From MED-G105 sp039819085 (lineage in GTDB: Bacteria; Pseudomonadota; Alphaproteobacteria; Caulobacterales; Parvularculaceae), in assembly GCA_039819085.1 (NCBI GenBank), contig JBCBSQ010000032.1, forward strand, positions 1 to 15,917: a stretch of 15,917 nt of DNA. Reading direction: 5' to 3'. Shown in pieces: positions 1 to 7,798 of the stretch; position 1 is the stretch's first letter; each line of letters begins with the position of its first letter. Made by a program: the position numbers and the translations under genes. The notes beneath the pieces were generated by a model that was not told where the DNA came from, searched no databases, and saw only the letters and a list, made by a program, of their open reading frames with translations.

Positions 1-9
1 CCGAGCCAT
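1..9 (-). CDS. 5' end of an unidentified gene (first three codons only)
   Basis: Reading the minus strand into the left edge, an ATG at 9-7 is followed by codons for Ala and Arg before the window ends. It is preceded by a near-perfect Shine-Dalgarno sequence (AGGAGG, plus-strand 15-20) with a 5-base spacer (TTTTG). That pairing is the only evidence for a gene, but it is the strongest ribosome binding site in the window. Three residues (M-A-R) cannot identify a product. The long upstream non-coding stretch plus a strong site would suit a leader-regulated gene such as a cold-shock or ribosomal protein, but this is a guess. Confidence 0.5.
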
Positions 10-452
10 CAAAACCTCCTAATCCCAAACCAGAATCCATACCCGATTTCCGGTCCAGTTTTACGGGGCTAAGACAGAACTCTGGGATAGCTCCGCGCCG
101 TAGGCGCGTACGTAAAGACCGTAGGTATGAGTTATTCAGCACCAGGACTCACCTAGTCGGTGAAAGGTCCGAGGCGCTCAGATCACGCCTTAGTGCTTCT
201 TATCCCGGTTGTCACAGTTGGGATCGAGATGCGTATCGGTTATGCTGCGAAGGCGGTGGCGACCCTTTCATTTGAAATTGCGAGCGGCATGAGGGCGAAC
301 GTCCGTAGGGGGACATCACTGCCGATTTGTTGGTTTCCGCTCCTGCGCCAGAGCAGACAGGCGAAGCGCGTCTCCTGCGTCCGCTCCGGCGAAAAGCGCG
401 CATTCGGGGCGGGACCATCCGTAGCGTTCCGTTTCCTGCGAAGGCGGCCGCC
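10..452 (-). other. 443-base non-coding stretch, probable leader/promoter region of the gene at the left edge
   Basis: No credible coding frame lies here. Frames that cross it are antisense extensions of the neighbouring oxidoreductase or arginine-rich nonsense. Positions 10-300 look less GC-rich than the genes around them. Visible elements are a 6-bp hairpin with a 3-base loop (CGCGCC/GGCGCG, 94-108), a short inverted repeat TTTCA-TT-TGAAA at 266-277, and a CACC/GGTG hairpin near 145-160. A 14-bp perfect palindrome (AAGGCGGCCGCCTT, 441-454) overlaps the stop codon of the oxidoreductase gene. I could not match it to any riboswitch, 6S, 5S or tmRNA pattern I know. It most likely holds the promoter and a long 5' untranslated leader. 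Confidence 0.5.
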
Positions 453-1460
453 TTACGCCATCGTCAAGACGACCTTGCCGGTGGCCTTGCGCTCCTCGAT
501 GAGCTTCAGGGCGTCCGCCGCTTTTTCGAGCGGGAACGTCGCGGTGACGCGCGGACGGATTTTTCCTTCCGTATACCACTGGAAGAGCTCCGCGATGTGT
601 TCGGCGTTGCGGGCCGGGTCGCGCATGGTGAAGGCGCCCCAGAAGACGCCGACGACCTGGCAGCTTTTCAGGAGCGTCAGATTGAGCGGCAGCTTGGGGA
701 TGCCGGCCGGGAACCCGACCACGAGAAACCGTCCCTCCCAGCCGAGCGCGCGCACGGCCGGCTCGGCGTAGTCGCCGCCGACCGCGTCGTAGACGACGTC
801 GGCGCCTTCCGGCCGACCGACGGCGGCCGCCTTCGCCTTGATCTCCTTCGACAGCGCGCGCTGGGCGTCCTTGTCGAGGTCCCGCGGATAGATGAGCGTT
901 TCGTCCGCGCCAAGCTCTTTGCAGAACGCCGCCTTGTCTTCGGAGGAGACGCCGGCGATCACTTTCGCCCCCATCGCTTTGCCGAGTTCGATCGCCGCGG
1001 CGCCGACGCCGCCTGCGGCGCCCAGAATAAACAGCGCTTCGCCGGGCTTCAGGTTCGCGCGGTCCTTCAGCGCATAGTGCGAGGTGCCATAGGTCAGCAT
1101 GAACGCGGCGGCCTCGTCGAACGGCATCGCGTCAGGAATCTTGTTTGCTTGCGAGGCGGGCGTGACAAAATGCGTGGCGAACCCGCCATTGACGCCGCCG
1201 GCCTGCACCCGGTCGCCGACGTTGAGGCCCGTGACGCCGTCGCCCACCGCCACGATGACGCCTGCGACCTCGCCGCCGGGCGCAAAAGGCCGTGGCGGCT
1301 TGAACTGATACATGTCGCGGATGATCAGCGTGTCCGGAAAATTGACGCCCGCCGCCTTGACCTCAATTACGACTTCGCCGGGTCCGGGCGCCGGCGTGTC
1401 CAGCTCCGTCAGCGTAAGGGTTTCCGGGCCGCCGGGCGCGGCGCTCATCATGGCTTTCAT
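453..1460 (-). CDS. zinc-independent NADPH:quinone oxidoreductase (MDR superfamily)
   Basis: 335-residue cytosolic oxidoreductase of the medium-chain dehydrogenase/reductase superfamily, quinone oxidoreductase branch. This group transfers hydride from NAD(P)H to quinones or enoyl-type substrates without zinc. The N-terminal GroES-like catalytic domain covers about residues 1-125 and contains A-G-V-N-F-P-D (37-43) and P-G-G-E-V-A-G (61-67). The Rossmann domain carries the dinucleotide loop G-A-A-G-G-V-G (147-153). The Cys/His/Glu zinc ligands of alcohol dehydrogenases are absent. Length is typical for the family. The start ATG at 1460 gives the standard M-K-A-M N-terminus; the reading frame stays open far upstream but that part is not family-like. 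The ribosome binding site (AAGGAC, about 12 bases upstream) is weak. It diverges from the lipoprotein at 1636. The exact substrate cannot be told; crotonyl-CoA reductase-like activity is an alternative. Confidence 0.93.
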   Translation of the reverse strand: MKAMMSAAPGGPETLTLTELDTPAPGPGEVVIEVKAAGVNFPDTLIIRDMYQFKPPRPFAPGGEVAGVIVAVGDGVTGLNVGDRVQAGGVNGGFATHFVTPASQANKIPDAMPFDEAAAFMLTYGTSHYALKDRANLKPGEALFILGAAGGVGAAAIELGKAMGAKVIAGVSSEDKAAFCKELGADETLIYPRDLDKDAQRALSKEIKAKAAAVGRPEGADVVYDAVGGDYAEPAVRALGWEGRFLVVGFPAGIPKLPLNLTLLKSCQVVGVFWGAFTMRDPARNAEHIAELFQWYTEGKIRPRVTATFPLEKAADALKLIEERKATGKVVLTMA

Positions 1461-1635
1461 TGTCGTGCTTTGTCCTTGTTCAGAGGGGGCCTTGCGAACG
1501 GGCTGCATCTTACGCATGCTCGCCGCTGGAAAAACAACGAAACACAGGACCTCTGCGGTCAGAAGCGGGGGCGGTTCGTCAAATGCTTCGCCGGGTGGCG
1601 GCGGCGCACGGCGGACAAGGCCGACGGGAGGCCCC

Positions 1636-1989
1636 ATGCGAGCTTTGTCGAAAACCCGGTTGAGCGTGCGCTTCGCGCCCGCGTGCGCTGGCGCGATTCT
1701 GGTCGTGGGCTGCGCGACCGGCGCGCGCGCCACGCTTGAGAACCGGTTCCAGGCGATTGGCATTCCGGAAGGCACTGCATCGTGCATGGTGGACGATCTT
1801 GCGGATAGTCTGACAACGGAGGATCTGTCAGACCTTGCGCAATACACGCTCAGGGTTTCGAGGGCGCCCACCACAACCGAGGCCATCGCCTCGCTCGCAC
1901 GGATCGACAATCCGAGGGCGGTGGCGGCCGTCGGCCAGGCGGGGATTTCCTGCGTCACCGGCTTCAATCTTGGCGGGCGGCGCCGGTGA
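1636..1989 (+). CDS. small lipoprotein, translationally coupled to the MFS transporter
   Basis: 117-residue predicted lipoprotein. It has a basic n-region (K6, R8, R12), a short hydrophobic core and a lipobox V-V-G-C with lipidated Cys26, so it should be anchored in the envelope. The mature part (about 91 residues) is probably helical and has two cysteines, C50 (A-S-C-M-V-D-D-L) and C106 (I-S-C-V-T-G-F), which could form a disulfide. The pattern resembles short uncharacterised secreted proteins I recall from Caulobacterales and Sphingomonadales, but I cannot name a family. The start ATG has a good ribosome binding site (GGGAGG, 1626-1631, 4-base spacer). Its TGA overlaps the GTG start of the MFS gene (GTGA, 1986-1989), which implies co-translation. 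The function is unknown; an accessory role to the transporter is inference from coupling only. Confidence 0.82.
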   Translation: MRALSKTRLSVRFAPACAGAILVVGCATGARATLENRFQAIGIPEGTASCMVDDLADSLTTEDLSDLAQYTLRVSRAPTTTEAIASLARIDNPRAVAAVGQAGISCVTGFNLGGRRR

Positions 1990-3377
1990 GCGACGCGGAC
2001 GCCGCGTCGGCGGAAACGCAAGTAGCCGGAGCGGCTGAAGCGGCGGACACGCCGGGCTCCGACCGATACAAATGGTACGTTCTGGGCGTACTGACGCTCG
2101 TCTACACCTTTAATTTCGTCGACCGGCAGATCATTGCGATCCTGTCGCCCGCGATCAAAGAAGAACTTGGTCTGTCGGACTCCATGCTTGGCGCCCTGAA
2201 AGGGCTCGCCTTTGTCGTTCTGTACACGGCGCTCGGGATTCCCATCGCGTGGGCTGCGGACAGGTTCAATCGCGTGAACATCGTGGCTGCGGCGCTCGCC
2301 ATCTGGAGCAGTTTCACCGCACTTTCCGGTTTGGCGGGCAATGCGTTGCAACTGGCGATGGCGCGCATCGGCGTCGGCATCGGGGAGGCCGGATGCTCGC
2401 CGCCGGCGCATTCGCTGATATCGGATTATTTCCCTAAGGAGAAACGCGCAGGCGCGCTGGCGATCTACTCAATGGGCATCCCTTTCGGACAGATGTTCGC
2501 GTTCCTCGCTGGCGGCTGGATGTTGCAGGAGCTTGGATGGCGATACGCTTTCTTCCTTGTTGGCATTCCGGGCGTTCTGCTGGCGATCATCATGAGGCTG
2601 ACGGTCCGGGAGCCGATCCGCGGCGCGAGCGATGGCATTGCGGCTGCGCCGGTCAGCTTGCGCGAAGGGGTTGGCGCGCTCGCCTCGATCCCGAGCTTTT
2701 GGGGCATTACGACGGCGGTGACGCTTGCTAGCTTCACCGGCTATGGCACCGGGCTTTGGATCGTCGATTTCTACCGGCGCACCTATGAGCTCTCTTATCT
2801 CGAGATCACGCTGCCGCTAGCGCTCCTGAACGGCGTCGCATACGGCATTGGCACGTTCCTCGGCGGTTGGCTCACCGACCGCGCGGCCAAGACGGACAAG
2901 GGCGCTTATGGCTGGATTCCGGCGCTCGGCATGCTGGCGACCATCCCCGCAGGCTGGCTGTCGGTCTGGTCGCCGACGGCGCTTGGCGCGTTTTTGTGGT
3001 CCGCGCCGTTCCTGATCGGGCTCGGCATGTACCTTGGTCCTTCTTTTTCCATTGTGCAGACGCTTGCGCCGGTGCGCATGCGGGCGTTCGCAACTGCGCT
3101 GTTCTTCTTCATTTTGAACCTCATTGCGCTTGGCGGCGCGCCGCTCTGGGTGGGGGCGCTTTCGGACATCCTCGCCGCCGACATGGGCGAGACGACGTCC
3201 CTCAGGGTCGCGCTGACGACTCTTGGCGCGACAAGCGCCCTGTCCGCGGCGGCCTACTACTGGAGCGGCAGGCGTCTGCCAGCCGATTGGACGGCGGCGG
3301 AGCAGCGCAATGAGGGCGCCGGCGGGGCTACGTCGCCCCAGAGTCCCTCCATCGGCCTTGACGCCCAGAAGACCTGA
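1986..3377 (+). CDS. MFS transporter, spinster-like family
   Basis: 463-residue inner-membrane carrier of the major facilitator superfamily with about 12 hydrophobic segments. The cytoplasmic N-terminal tail (1-28) is Ala/Asp-rich. The first membrane helix carries N-F-V-D-R-Q (43-48), the loop 2-3 signature is D-R-F-N-R (92-96), and helix 4 has G-I-G-E-A-G (131-136). These features are typical of the spinster-like bacterial MFS group, whose eukaryotic members move lysolipids or sphingosine-1-phosphate. Substrates of the bacterial members are mostly unknown. The GTG start at 1986 overlaps the stop of the lipoprotein gene by 4 bases. The spacing to that gene's stop leaves no better start nearby, and translation of S-D-A-D after it is in frame. 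No strong terminator follows. Substrate is not predictable from sequence. Confidence 0.93.
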   Translation: MSDADAASAETQVAGAAEAADTPGSDRYKWYVLGVLTLVYTFNFVDRQIIAILSPAIKEELGLSDSMLGALKGLAFVVLYTALGIPIAWAADRFNRVNIVAAALAIWSSFTALSGLAGNALQLAMARIGVGIGEAGCSPPAHSLISDYFPKEKRAGALAIYSMGIPFGQMFAFLAGGWMLQELGWRYAFFLVGIPGVLLAIIMRLTVREPIRGASDGIAAAPVSLREGVGALASIPSFWGITTAVTLASFTGYGTGLWIVDFYRRTYELSYLEITLPLALLNGVAYGIGTFLGGWLTDRAAKTDKGAYGWIPALGMLATIPAGWLSVWSPTALGAFLWSAPFLIGLGMYLGPSFSIVQTLAPVRMRAFATALFFFILNLIALGGAPLWVGALSDILAADMGETTSLRVALTTLGATSALSAAAYYWSGRRLPADWTAAEQRNEGAGGATSPQSPSIGLDAQKT

Positions 3378-3494
3378 AGGCCCGCTCGGCCGCTAGCGCC
3401 GGACTTGTTTTACAGGCGCCCGCTTCGCTATTGAGACGCTTCGCCAGGATGTCGCGACTTCCCGGCGGCGAAGCATCGAAAGGCGAACGCATCA

Positions 3495-5231
3495 ATGGCG
3501 CGCATCCTCATCACGTCGGCTCTGCCATATATCAATGGCGTCAAGCATCTCGGCAATCTCGTCGGCTCGATGCTGCCGGCGGACGTATACGCACGGTTCG
3601 CGCGCGCGCGAGGCCACGAGGTCCTTTTCATCTGCGCGACGGATGAACACGGCACGCCCGCCGAACTCGCCGCGCGCGAGGCCGGCCAGACGGTGGAGGC
3701 CTATTGCGCCGAGCAGCACGATCTCCAGAAGCAAGCAGGCGCCGCTTTTGATCTCTCATTCGATCATTTCGGCCGATCCTCGAGCGAGGAGAACGCGCGG
3801 CTCACGCAGCACTTTGCCGGGGTCCTGGAGGCGAACGGCCTTATTGAGGAACGCGTCGACCGTCAGGTCTATTCGAAAGTCGACCAGCGCTTCTTGCCGG
3901 ACCGCTATGTGGAAGGGACGTGTCCGCACTGCGGGTATGAAAAAGCGCGCGGCGACCAGTGCGACAATTGCGGCCGGCTTCTCGATCCGGCCGATCTAAA
4001 AGATCCGTATTCGGCGATTTCCGGCTCGCGGGAGTTGGAGTTGCGTGAAACTAAGCATCTGTATCTTCTGCAGGAGCGCATGCAGGATCGGATCGCAGAA
4101 TGGCTTCAGTCGAAAACGGAGTTTCCCTCGCTCACGCGGTCGATCGCGAACAAATGGCTGAAGGAGGGCCTGCGTGATCGGTCGATCACCCGCGATCTCT
4201 ATTGGGGCGTAAAGGTTCTGAAAGACGGCGCGCCTCGGCAAGGTTTCGAGGACAAGGTCTTCTACGTCTGGTTCGACGCGCCGATCGCTTACATCGCTGC
4301 GACGGAGGCGTGGGCGCGCGCCGCGCCTCCCGGCGAAAATCGTGATTGGCGCTCTTGGTGGCGGCTGGACGAGGGCGCGGACGACGTGCGCTATGTCCAG
4401 TTCATGGGCAAGGATAATGTCGCCTTCCACACGGTTTCGTTCCCATGCACCATTTTGGGCTCGGAGGAGCCGTGGAAGACGGTTGACGCGCTGAAAAGCC
4501 TCAACTGGCTCACCTGGTATGGCGGCAAATTCTCCACCAGCCAGAAGCGCGGGATCTTCATGGATCAGGCGCTTGACCTTCTGCCAGCGGATTATTGGCG
4601 CTGGCACCTGATGGCGAATGCGCCGGAGTCGGATGACGCCTCTTTTACGCTGGAGCATTTTGCGTCGGTCGTGAACAAGGACCTCGCGGATGTTCTCGGC
4701 AATTTCGTCAACCGGATCACCCGTTTTGGCGTTTCGAAATTCGGGCCTGTTGTGCCGGAAGTCGGCGCGTATGGCGACATCGAAGAAAAGCTGGTCACGG
4801 ATCTTGACGCGAAGATTTGCGCCTACACGGACGCGCTTGAGGCGATGGAGTTCAGAAAGGCGTTTGCGGAGCTGCGCGGGATCTGGGTCGCCGGCAATGA
4901 ATACCTGCAGGTCGCCGCGCCCTGGACGGCCTTCAAAACCGACCCGGACAGGGCCGCCGCGTCAGTGCGGGCGGGACTGAATCTCATCGCGCTTTTCGCG
5001 CGCCTCTCCCATCCGGTGATCCCGCAAACGGCGACGGCGATGGCGAACGTTTTTGATCTTTCAACGGATCAGTTGAACGTCTGGCCGGCGAGCGCGCGCG
5101 ATGCGCTGAACGCGCTCGCGCCCGGCGCGGCGATCCATCCGCCGGACGTCCTCTTTCGCAAGATCGAGGACGAGCAGCTCGCTGACTGGCGCGCGCGGTT
5201 CGGCGCCGAGGCTACGTCGTCAGAGGCGTAA
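3495..5231 (+). CDS. metG: methionyl-tRNA synthetase
   Basis: 578-residue class I aminoacyl-tRNA synthetase that charges tRNA-Met (elongator and initiator) in the cytosol. Visible landmarks are the A-L-P-Y-I-N-G start and the HIGH-type motif H-L-G-N (18-21). A zinc knuckle has four cysteines, C143, C146, C156 and C159 (C-P-H-C, C-D-N-C). The KMSKS-type loop is written K-F-S-T-S (345-349). The anticodon-binding helical domain begins near N-K-D-L-A-D-V-L-G-N-F-V-N-R (394-407). The C-terminal tRNA-binding (EMAP/Trbp111-like) extension of E. coli MetG is absent, as in many alphaproteobacterial enzymes. The ATG at 3495 follows a weak purine stretch (GAAAGG) and matches the usual N-terminus. The gene stands alone, 117 bases after the MFS gene, and its TAA lies 10 bases from the stop of the convergent transporter. 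Confidence 0.98.
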   Translation: MARILITSALPYINGVKHLGNLVGSMLPADVYARFARARGHEVLFICATDEHGTPAELAAREAGQTVEAYCAEQHDLQKQAGAAFDLSFDHFGRSSSEENARLTQHFAGVLEANGLIEERVDRQVYSKVDQRFLPDRYVEGTCPHCGYEKARGDQCDNCGRLLDPADLKDPYSAISGSRELELRETKHLYLLQERMQDRIAEWLQSKTEFPSLTRSIANKWLKEGLRDRSITRDLYWGVKVLKDGAPRQGFEDKVFYVWFDAPIAYIAATEAWARAAPPGENRDWRSWWRLDEGADDVRYVQFMGKDNVAFHTVSFPCTILGSEEPWKTVDALKSLNWLTWYGGKFSTSQKRGIFMDQALDLLPADYWRWHLMANAPESDDASFTLEHFASVVNKDLADVLGNFVNRITRFGVSKFGPVVPEVGAYGDIEEKLVTDLDAKICAYTDALEAMEFRKAFAELRGIWVAGNEYLQVAAPWTAFKTDPDRAAASVRAGLNLIALFARLSHPVIPQTATAMANVFDLSTDQLNVWPASARDALNALAPGAAIHPPDVLFRKIEDEQLADWRARFGAEATSSEA

Positions 5232-5241
5232 CGCGTCGCCC

Positions 5242-7596
5242 TCAGGCCGCGCGGTCCTCGTCCTGCGCGCGGGCGACAGCCGGCGCGGCGCCGGCCTTCC
5301 GGAAAGGATTGCCGAAAACGGGCCGCGAGGCGCCTGCGCTTTGTCGTCCGTCTACGGCGAGCAGAAGCGGCGCGAGGAAGAACCAGTCGGCGAGGAGCGC
5401 CGCAGCGACAGTGATGGCGCTGAGCGCGCCAAGCGATGCTGAAATCTCAAAGCCTGATGATCCGAGGACGGCAAATCCTGCGATGAGCGCCAGCGTACTC
5501 GTCAGCATCGGTCGGCCAACGTCGCGAAGCATCAGCCGCACCGCGGCTTCCGGCGTCTCCCCGTCGCGCCGCGCCCGCTGGTACCGCCACATAAGGTGCA
5601 CTGTATCGTCGACGATGATCCCGAGGGTCAGTGCGCCGACCGCTGACGCGACGACCCCGACCTGTCCAACTGCGTACCCCCATACGCCGAACGCGATAGC
5701 CGCCGGCAGGAGGTTTGGAACGAGGCTGATAAGCCCGTATTTGAGGCTGCGGAACGCCGCGATCAGAACAAGCGAAATCAGGCCGATCGCCAGCGCGTTG
5801 CCAACGGTCATGGCGTCAAGGTTCTGGGTCGTCAGGTAGGCGTACATGACGCCGAGCCCGGTGGCCGATCCGACGACTTTCTCCGGCGTATACGTTTCGA
5901 GCCAGCGTTCAGCCTGTTGCGTCAGTGAGCGGACCTCGGCGGTCGAAGCCTTCGTCATGACGGCCGTCACACGGGTCCGGCTTCGGTCAAGAGTGATCGA
6001 ATCCGTCAGGGTGCGGCCGAGTGGCAGCGACATCTCGTAGGCGAGGAGGTATTGCGCGACGGCGTCCGGGCTGTCCGGGATGACATGCGCGTCCTCCGCG
6101 CCGGTCGTCATATGGCGATTGAGGCGTTTGAAGGTCTCCGCCATGGTCGCGACGTAGGTGATCTTCGGTTGCGCGCGCAGCCAGTCCTCAAAGGCGTCGA
6201 GCTTTTTGAGGTACGCTGGATCGAAGACCGCGTTCTCTTCGCTTGAGCCGACGTCGAACTCCAGGACGTCAAGGCCGGTGAGATGGGTTTCGATGTTCTC
6301 CGAGTCGAGACGATAAGCGTAGCTCTCGTCAAAAAACCGCACGAAGTCGTCGTCAATCTTAATGAGCTGAACGCCGGCAATAACGAGCAGGAAGGCCGGC
6401 GGCAGGCCAAACGCCAACACCCGGCGGTTTGCGATGATAAAGTCCGCCGTGCGTGAGACCGTCATTTCCAAGGGCGGCGTACCTTTTGCGGACCGGGCGG
6501 GCAAAAGCCGCAACAGAGCCGGCGTCGCCGTAAAGCCAAAGAACATGAGGCAGCCGGCGCCGATGGCGATGATGTTGCCGAGGTCGCGAAATGGCGGCGC
6601 GTCGGCGAAATTCAGCGACAGGAACCCGATCGCCGTCGTGCCGAGGGCGAGGCTGACGGGGGTTGCGCACTCACTTATCGCCTGGTCGACCGCTGCGCCC
6701 TTGTCGCGCAATTGCATGTATGCGGACTGATAATGCGTGATGATGTGGATAAGCGTCGCCGCGCCAAGGGTGACGATGATGGTCGGGATGTTGGCGGTTG
6801 TGGAGCTGAGCGACAGGCCGAGCCAGCCGGCGATCCCCATCGCAGAGACAGTCGCGAGGATCGCGGAAACTAGGAGCGCGATGGACAGCGACGCGGACCT
6901 CAAAAGCGTCCCCACCAGCGCGAAGATCGCAAGATAGGCGAGGGGCGTCAGCGTTTTCATGTCGGTTTTGACGGCGTCTGAAAACGCGCCGCTGCTCGCC
7001 ACCCGTCCGCCGCGCCAAGCGTCAAGGCCCGCGGCGTCGACGCCGGCTTGCTCCAGGAGCTCGTCGACGGCGGCGTGAATCGAGGTCACTGCGGCGCTGT
7101 CGCCCAAGGGATAGTCGAAATCGATGTTGACGGCGACTGTGGCACCGTCCGCCGAAGCCAGTCGATTGAGAAGAAGATTGTCGGTGAGAACCCGGCTCGC
7201 CACTTCCCCCGGCGCGCCCTCAATCAGGCGCGTCGGCGCCATGTCTTCAATCACAACGCCGCCGGCGTCGGAGGAGATGTGGGTTGCGTTCGTGACGCTG
7301 TCGACGCGTGTCGCATATGGCAGCCGCCAGGCGCCCTCCGTCACAGCCGCAATCGCCGCCAGCCGTTGCGAGGTGAAGACGCCGCCCTCGCGCGCGTGCA
7401 GGGCTATGATCAGATTGCTTTGAGACGCGTACCGGGCTTCGAAGAGATCGAGTTTCCGTCGGTTCTCGTCATTCGCGGGGAAGAGGATACGGTTGTCCGA
7501 GTTGACCGTCAGGCGTGTCGCGCCATAGCCGCATCCGACTGCGACAACCAACGCCAACAACAGCGCGGCGAACGGCCGCGCAAGCAAAATACGCAT
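5242..7596 (-). CDS. RND/MMPL-family membrane transporter
   Basis: 784-residue inner-membrane protein with the RND/MMPL architecture of two repeats. TM1 (about 8-28) is followed by a large extracytoplasmic loop (about 29-215) and a block of five hydrophobic segments (about 217-368). Then come a TM near 395-412, a second large loop (about 413-595) and a second TM block (about 597-748). The second block contains G-I-I-V-D-D-T-V-H (659-667), the membrane acidic-residue motif of this superfamily that is linked to proton coupling. Homologues export lipids or hydrophobic compounds; the substrate here is unknown and no periplasmic adaptor gene is adjacent. I chose ATG at 7596 because GGGGAG (7603-7608) sits 6 bases upstream and the protein then begins with a normal membrane-insertion segment. 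A GTG at 7635 would add 13 residues. The C-terminal tail (about 750-784) is Ala/Pro/Arg-rich and likely cytoplasmic. Confidence 0.92.
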   Translation of the reverse strand: MRILLARPFAALLLALVVAVGCGYGATRLTVNSDNRILFPANDENRRKLDLFEARYASQSNLIIALHAREGGVFTSQRLAAIAAVTEGAWRLPYATRVDSVTNATHISSDAGGVVIEDMAPTRLIEGAPGEVASRVLTDNLLLNRLASADGATVAVNIDFDYPLGDSAAVTSIHAAVDELLEQAGVDAAGLDAWRGGRVASSGAFSDAVKTDMKTLTPLAYLAIFALVGTLLRSASLSIALLVSAILATVSAMGIAGWLGLSLSSTTANIPTIIVTLGAATLIHIITHYQSAYMQLRDKGAAVDQAISECATPVSLALGTTAIGFLSLNFADAPPFRDLGNIIAIGAGCLMFFGFTATPALLRLLPARSAKGTPPLEMTVSRTADFIIANRRVLAFGLPPAFLLVIAGVQLIKIDDDFVRFFDESYAYRLDSENIETHLTGLDVLEFDVGSSEENAVFDPAYLKKLDAFEDWLRAQPKITYVATMAETFKRLNRHMTTGAEDAHVIPDSPDAVAQYLLAYEMSLPLGRTLTDSITLDRSRTRVTAVMTKASTAEVRSLTQQAERWLETYTPEKVVGSATGLGVMYAYLTTQNLDAMTVGNALAIGLISLVLIAAFRSLKYGLISLVPNLLPAAIAFGVWGYAVGQVGVVASAVGALTLGIIVDDTVHLMWRYQRARRDGETPEAAVRLMLRDVGRPMLTSTLALIAGFAVLGSSGFEISASLGALSAITVAAALLADWFFLAPLLLAVDGRQSAGASRPVFGNPFRKAGAAPAVARAQDEDRAA

Positions 7597-7602
7597 TGCT
7601 CT

Positions 7603-7608
7603 CTCCCC
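7603..7608 (-). promoter_or_regulatory. ribosome binding site deciding the RND transporter start
   Basis: On the minus strand GGGGAG lies 6 bases before the ATG at 7596. The upstream GTG at 7635 has only GGGAGAA at a larger distance, so the ATG is preferred. Confidence 0.6.
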
Positions 7609-7684
7609 GATCGGCCCGCGCGCTCTCAGCGCCACAGGTCGAGTATTCTCCCACTACCAACCATGCGACCCATTGATGTCAGTT

Positions 7685-7710
7685 TTGTGACTTTGAAGGT
7701 CCTGTGACAA
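7685..7710. promoter_or_regulatory. imperfect inverted repeat between divergent genes, possible operator
   Basis: TTGTGAC (7685-7691) and GTGACAA (7704-7710) pair at 6 of 7 positions around a 12-base spacer. The repeat sits in the 202-base region between the divergent RND transporter and SDR genes, where a shared regulator could act. The arms are short, so chance is possible. No matching regulator gene is in the window. Confidence 0.3.
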
Positions 7711-7798
7711 CGGTCGGGCGGCTGGATTCGCTTGACCGCGCGGCGTGCGCACGCGACCAACATCTAAGAATGCGCAAACAGACAGGAGACCGGTCACG

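Noticed and set aside
121..250. Stretch that at first sight resembled a structural RNA gene (5S, 6S or tmRNA)
   Set aside because: None of the conserved cores of these RNAs could be found on either strand; kept only as part of the unexplained leader region.
1461..1635. Possible promoter for the quinone oxidoreductase (TAAGAT with TTTTTC on the minus strand)
   Set aside because: Both boxes match the consensus poorly and similar matches occur by chance.
327..1739. 470-codon open frame on the plus strand opposite the oxidoreductase
   Set aside because: It is antisense to a clear gene, is very rich in Arg and has no recognisable motifs. Such frames are common in GC-rich DNA.
453..2411. Long open frame on the minus strand extending the quinone oxidoreductase upstream to 2411
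   Set aside because: Only the part from 1460 down matches the family. The upstream part is Arg-rich, runs antisense to the lipoprotein and MFS genes and has no domain signal.
3378..3494. Possible terminator after the MFS gene (CGGC/GCCG followed by TTGTTTT)
   Set aside because: The stem is only four base pairs and the T-run is interrupted, too weak to call.
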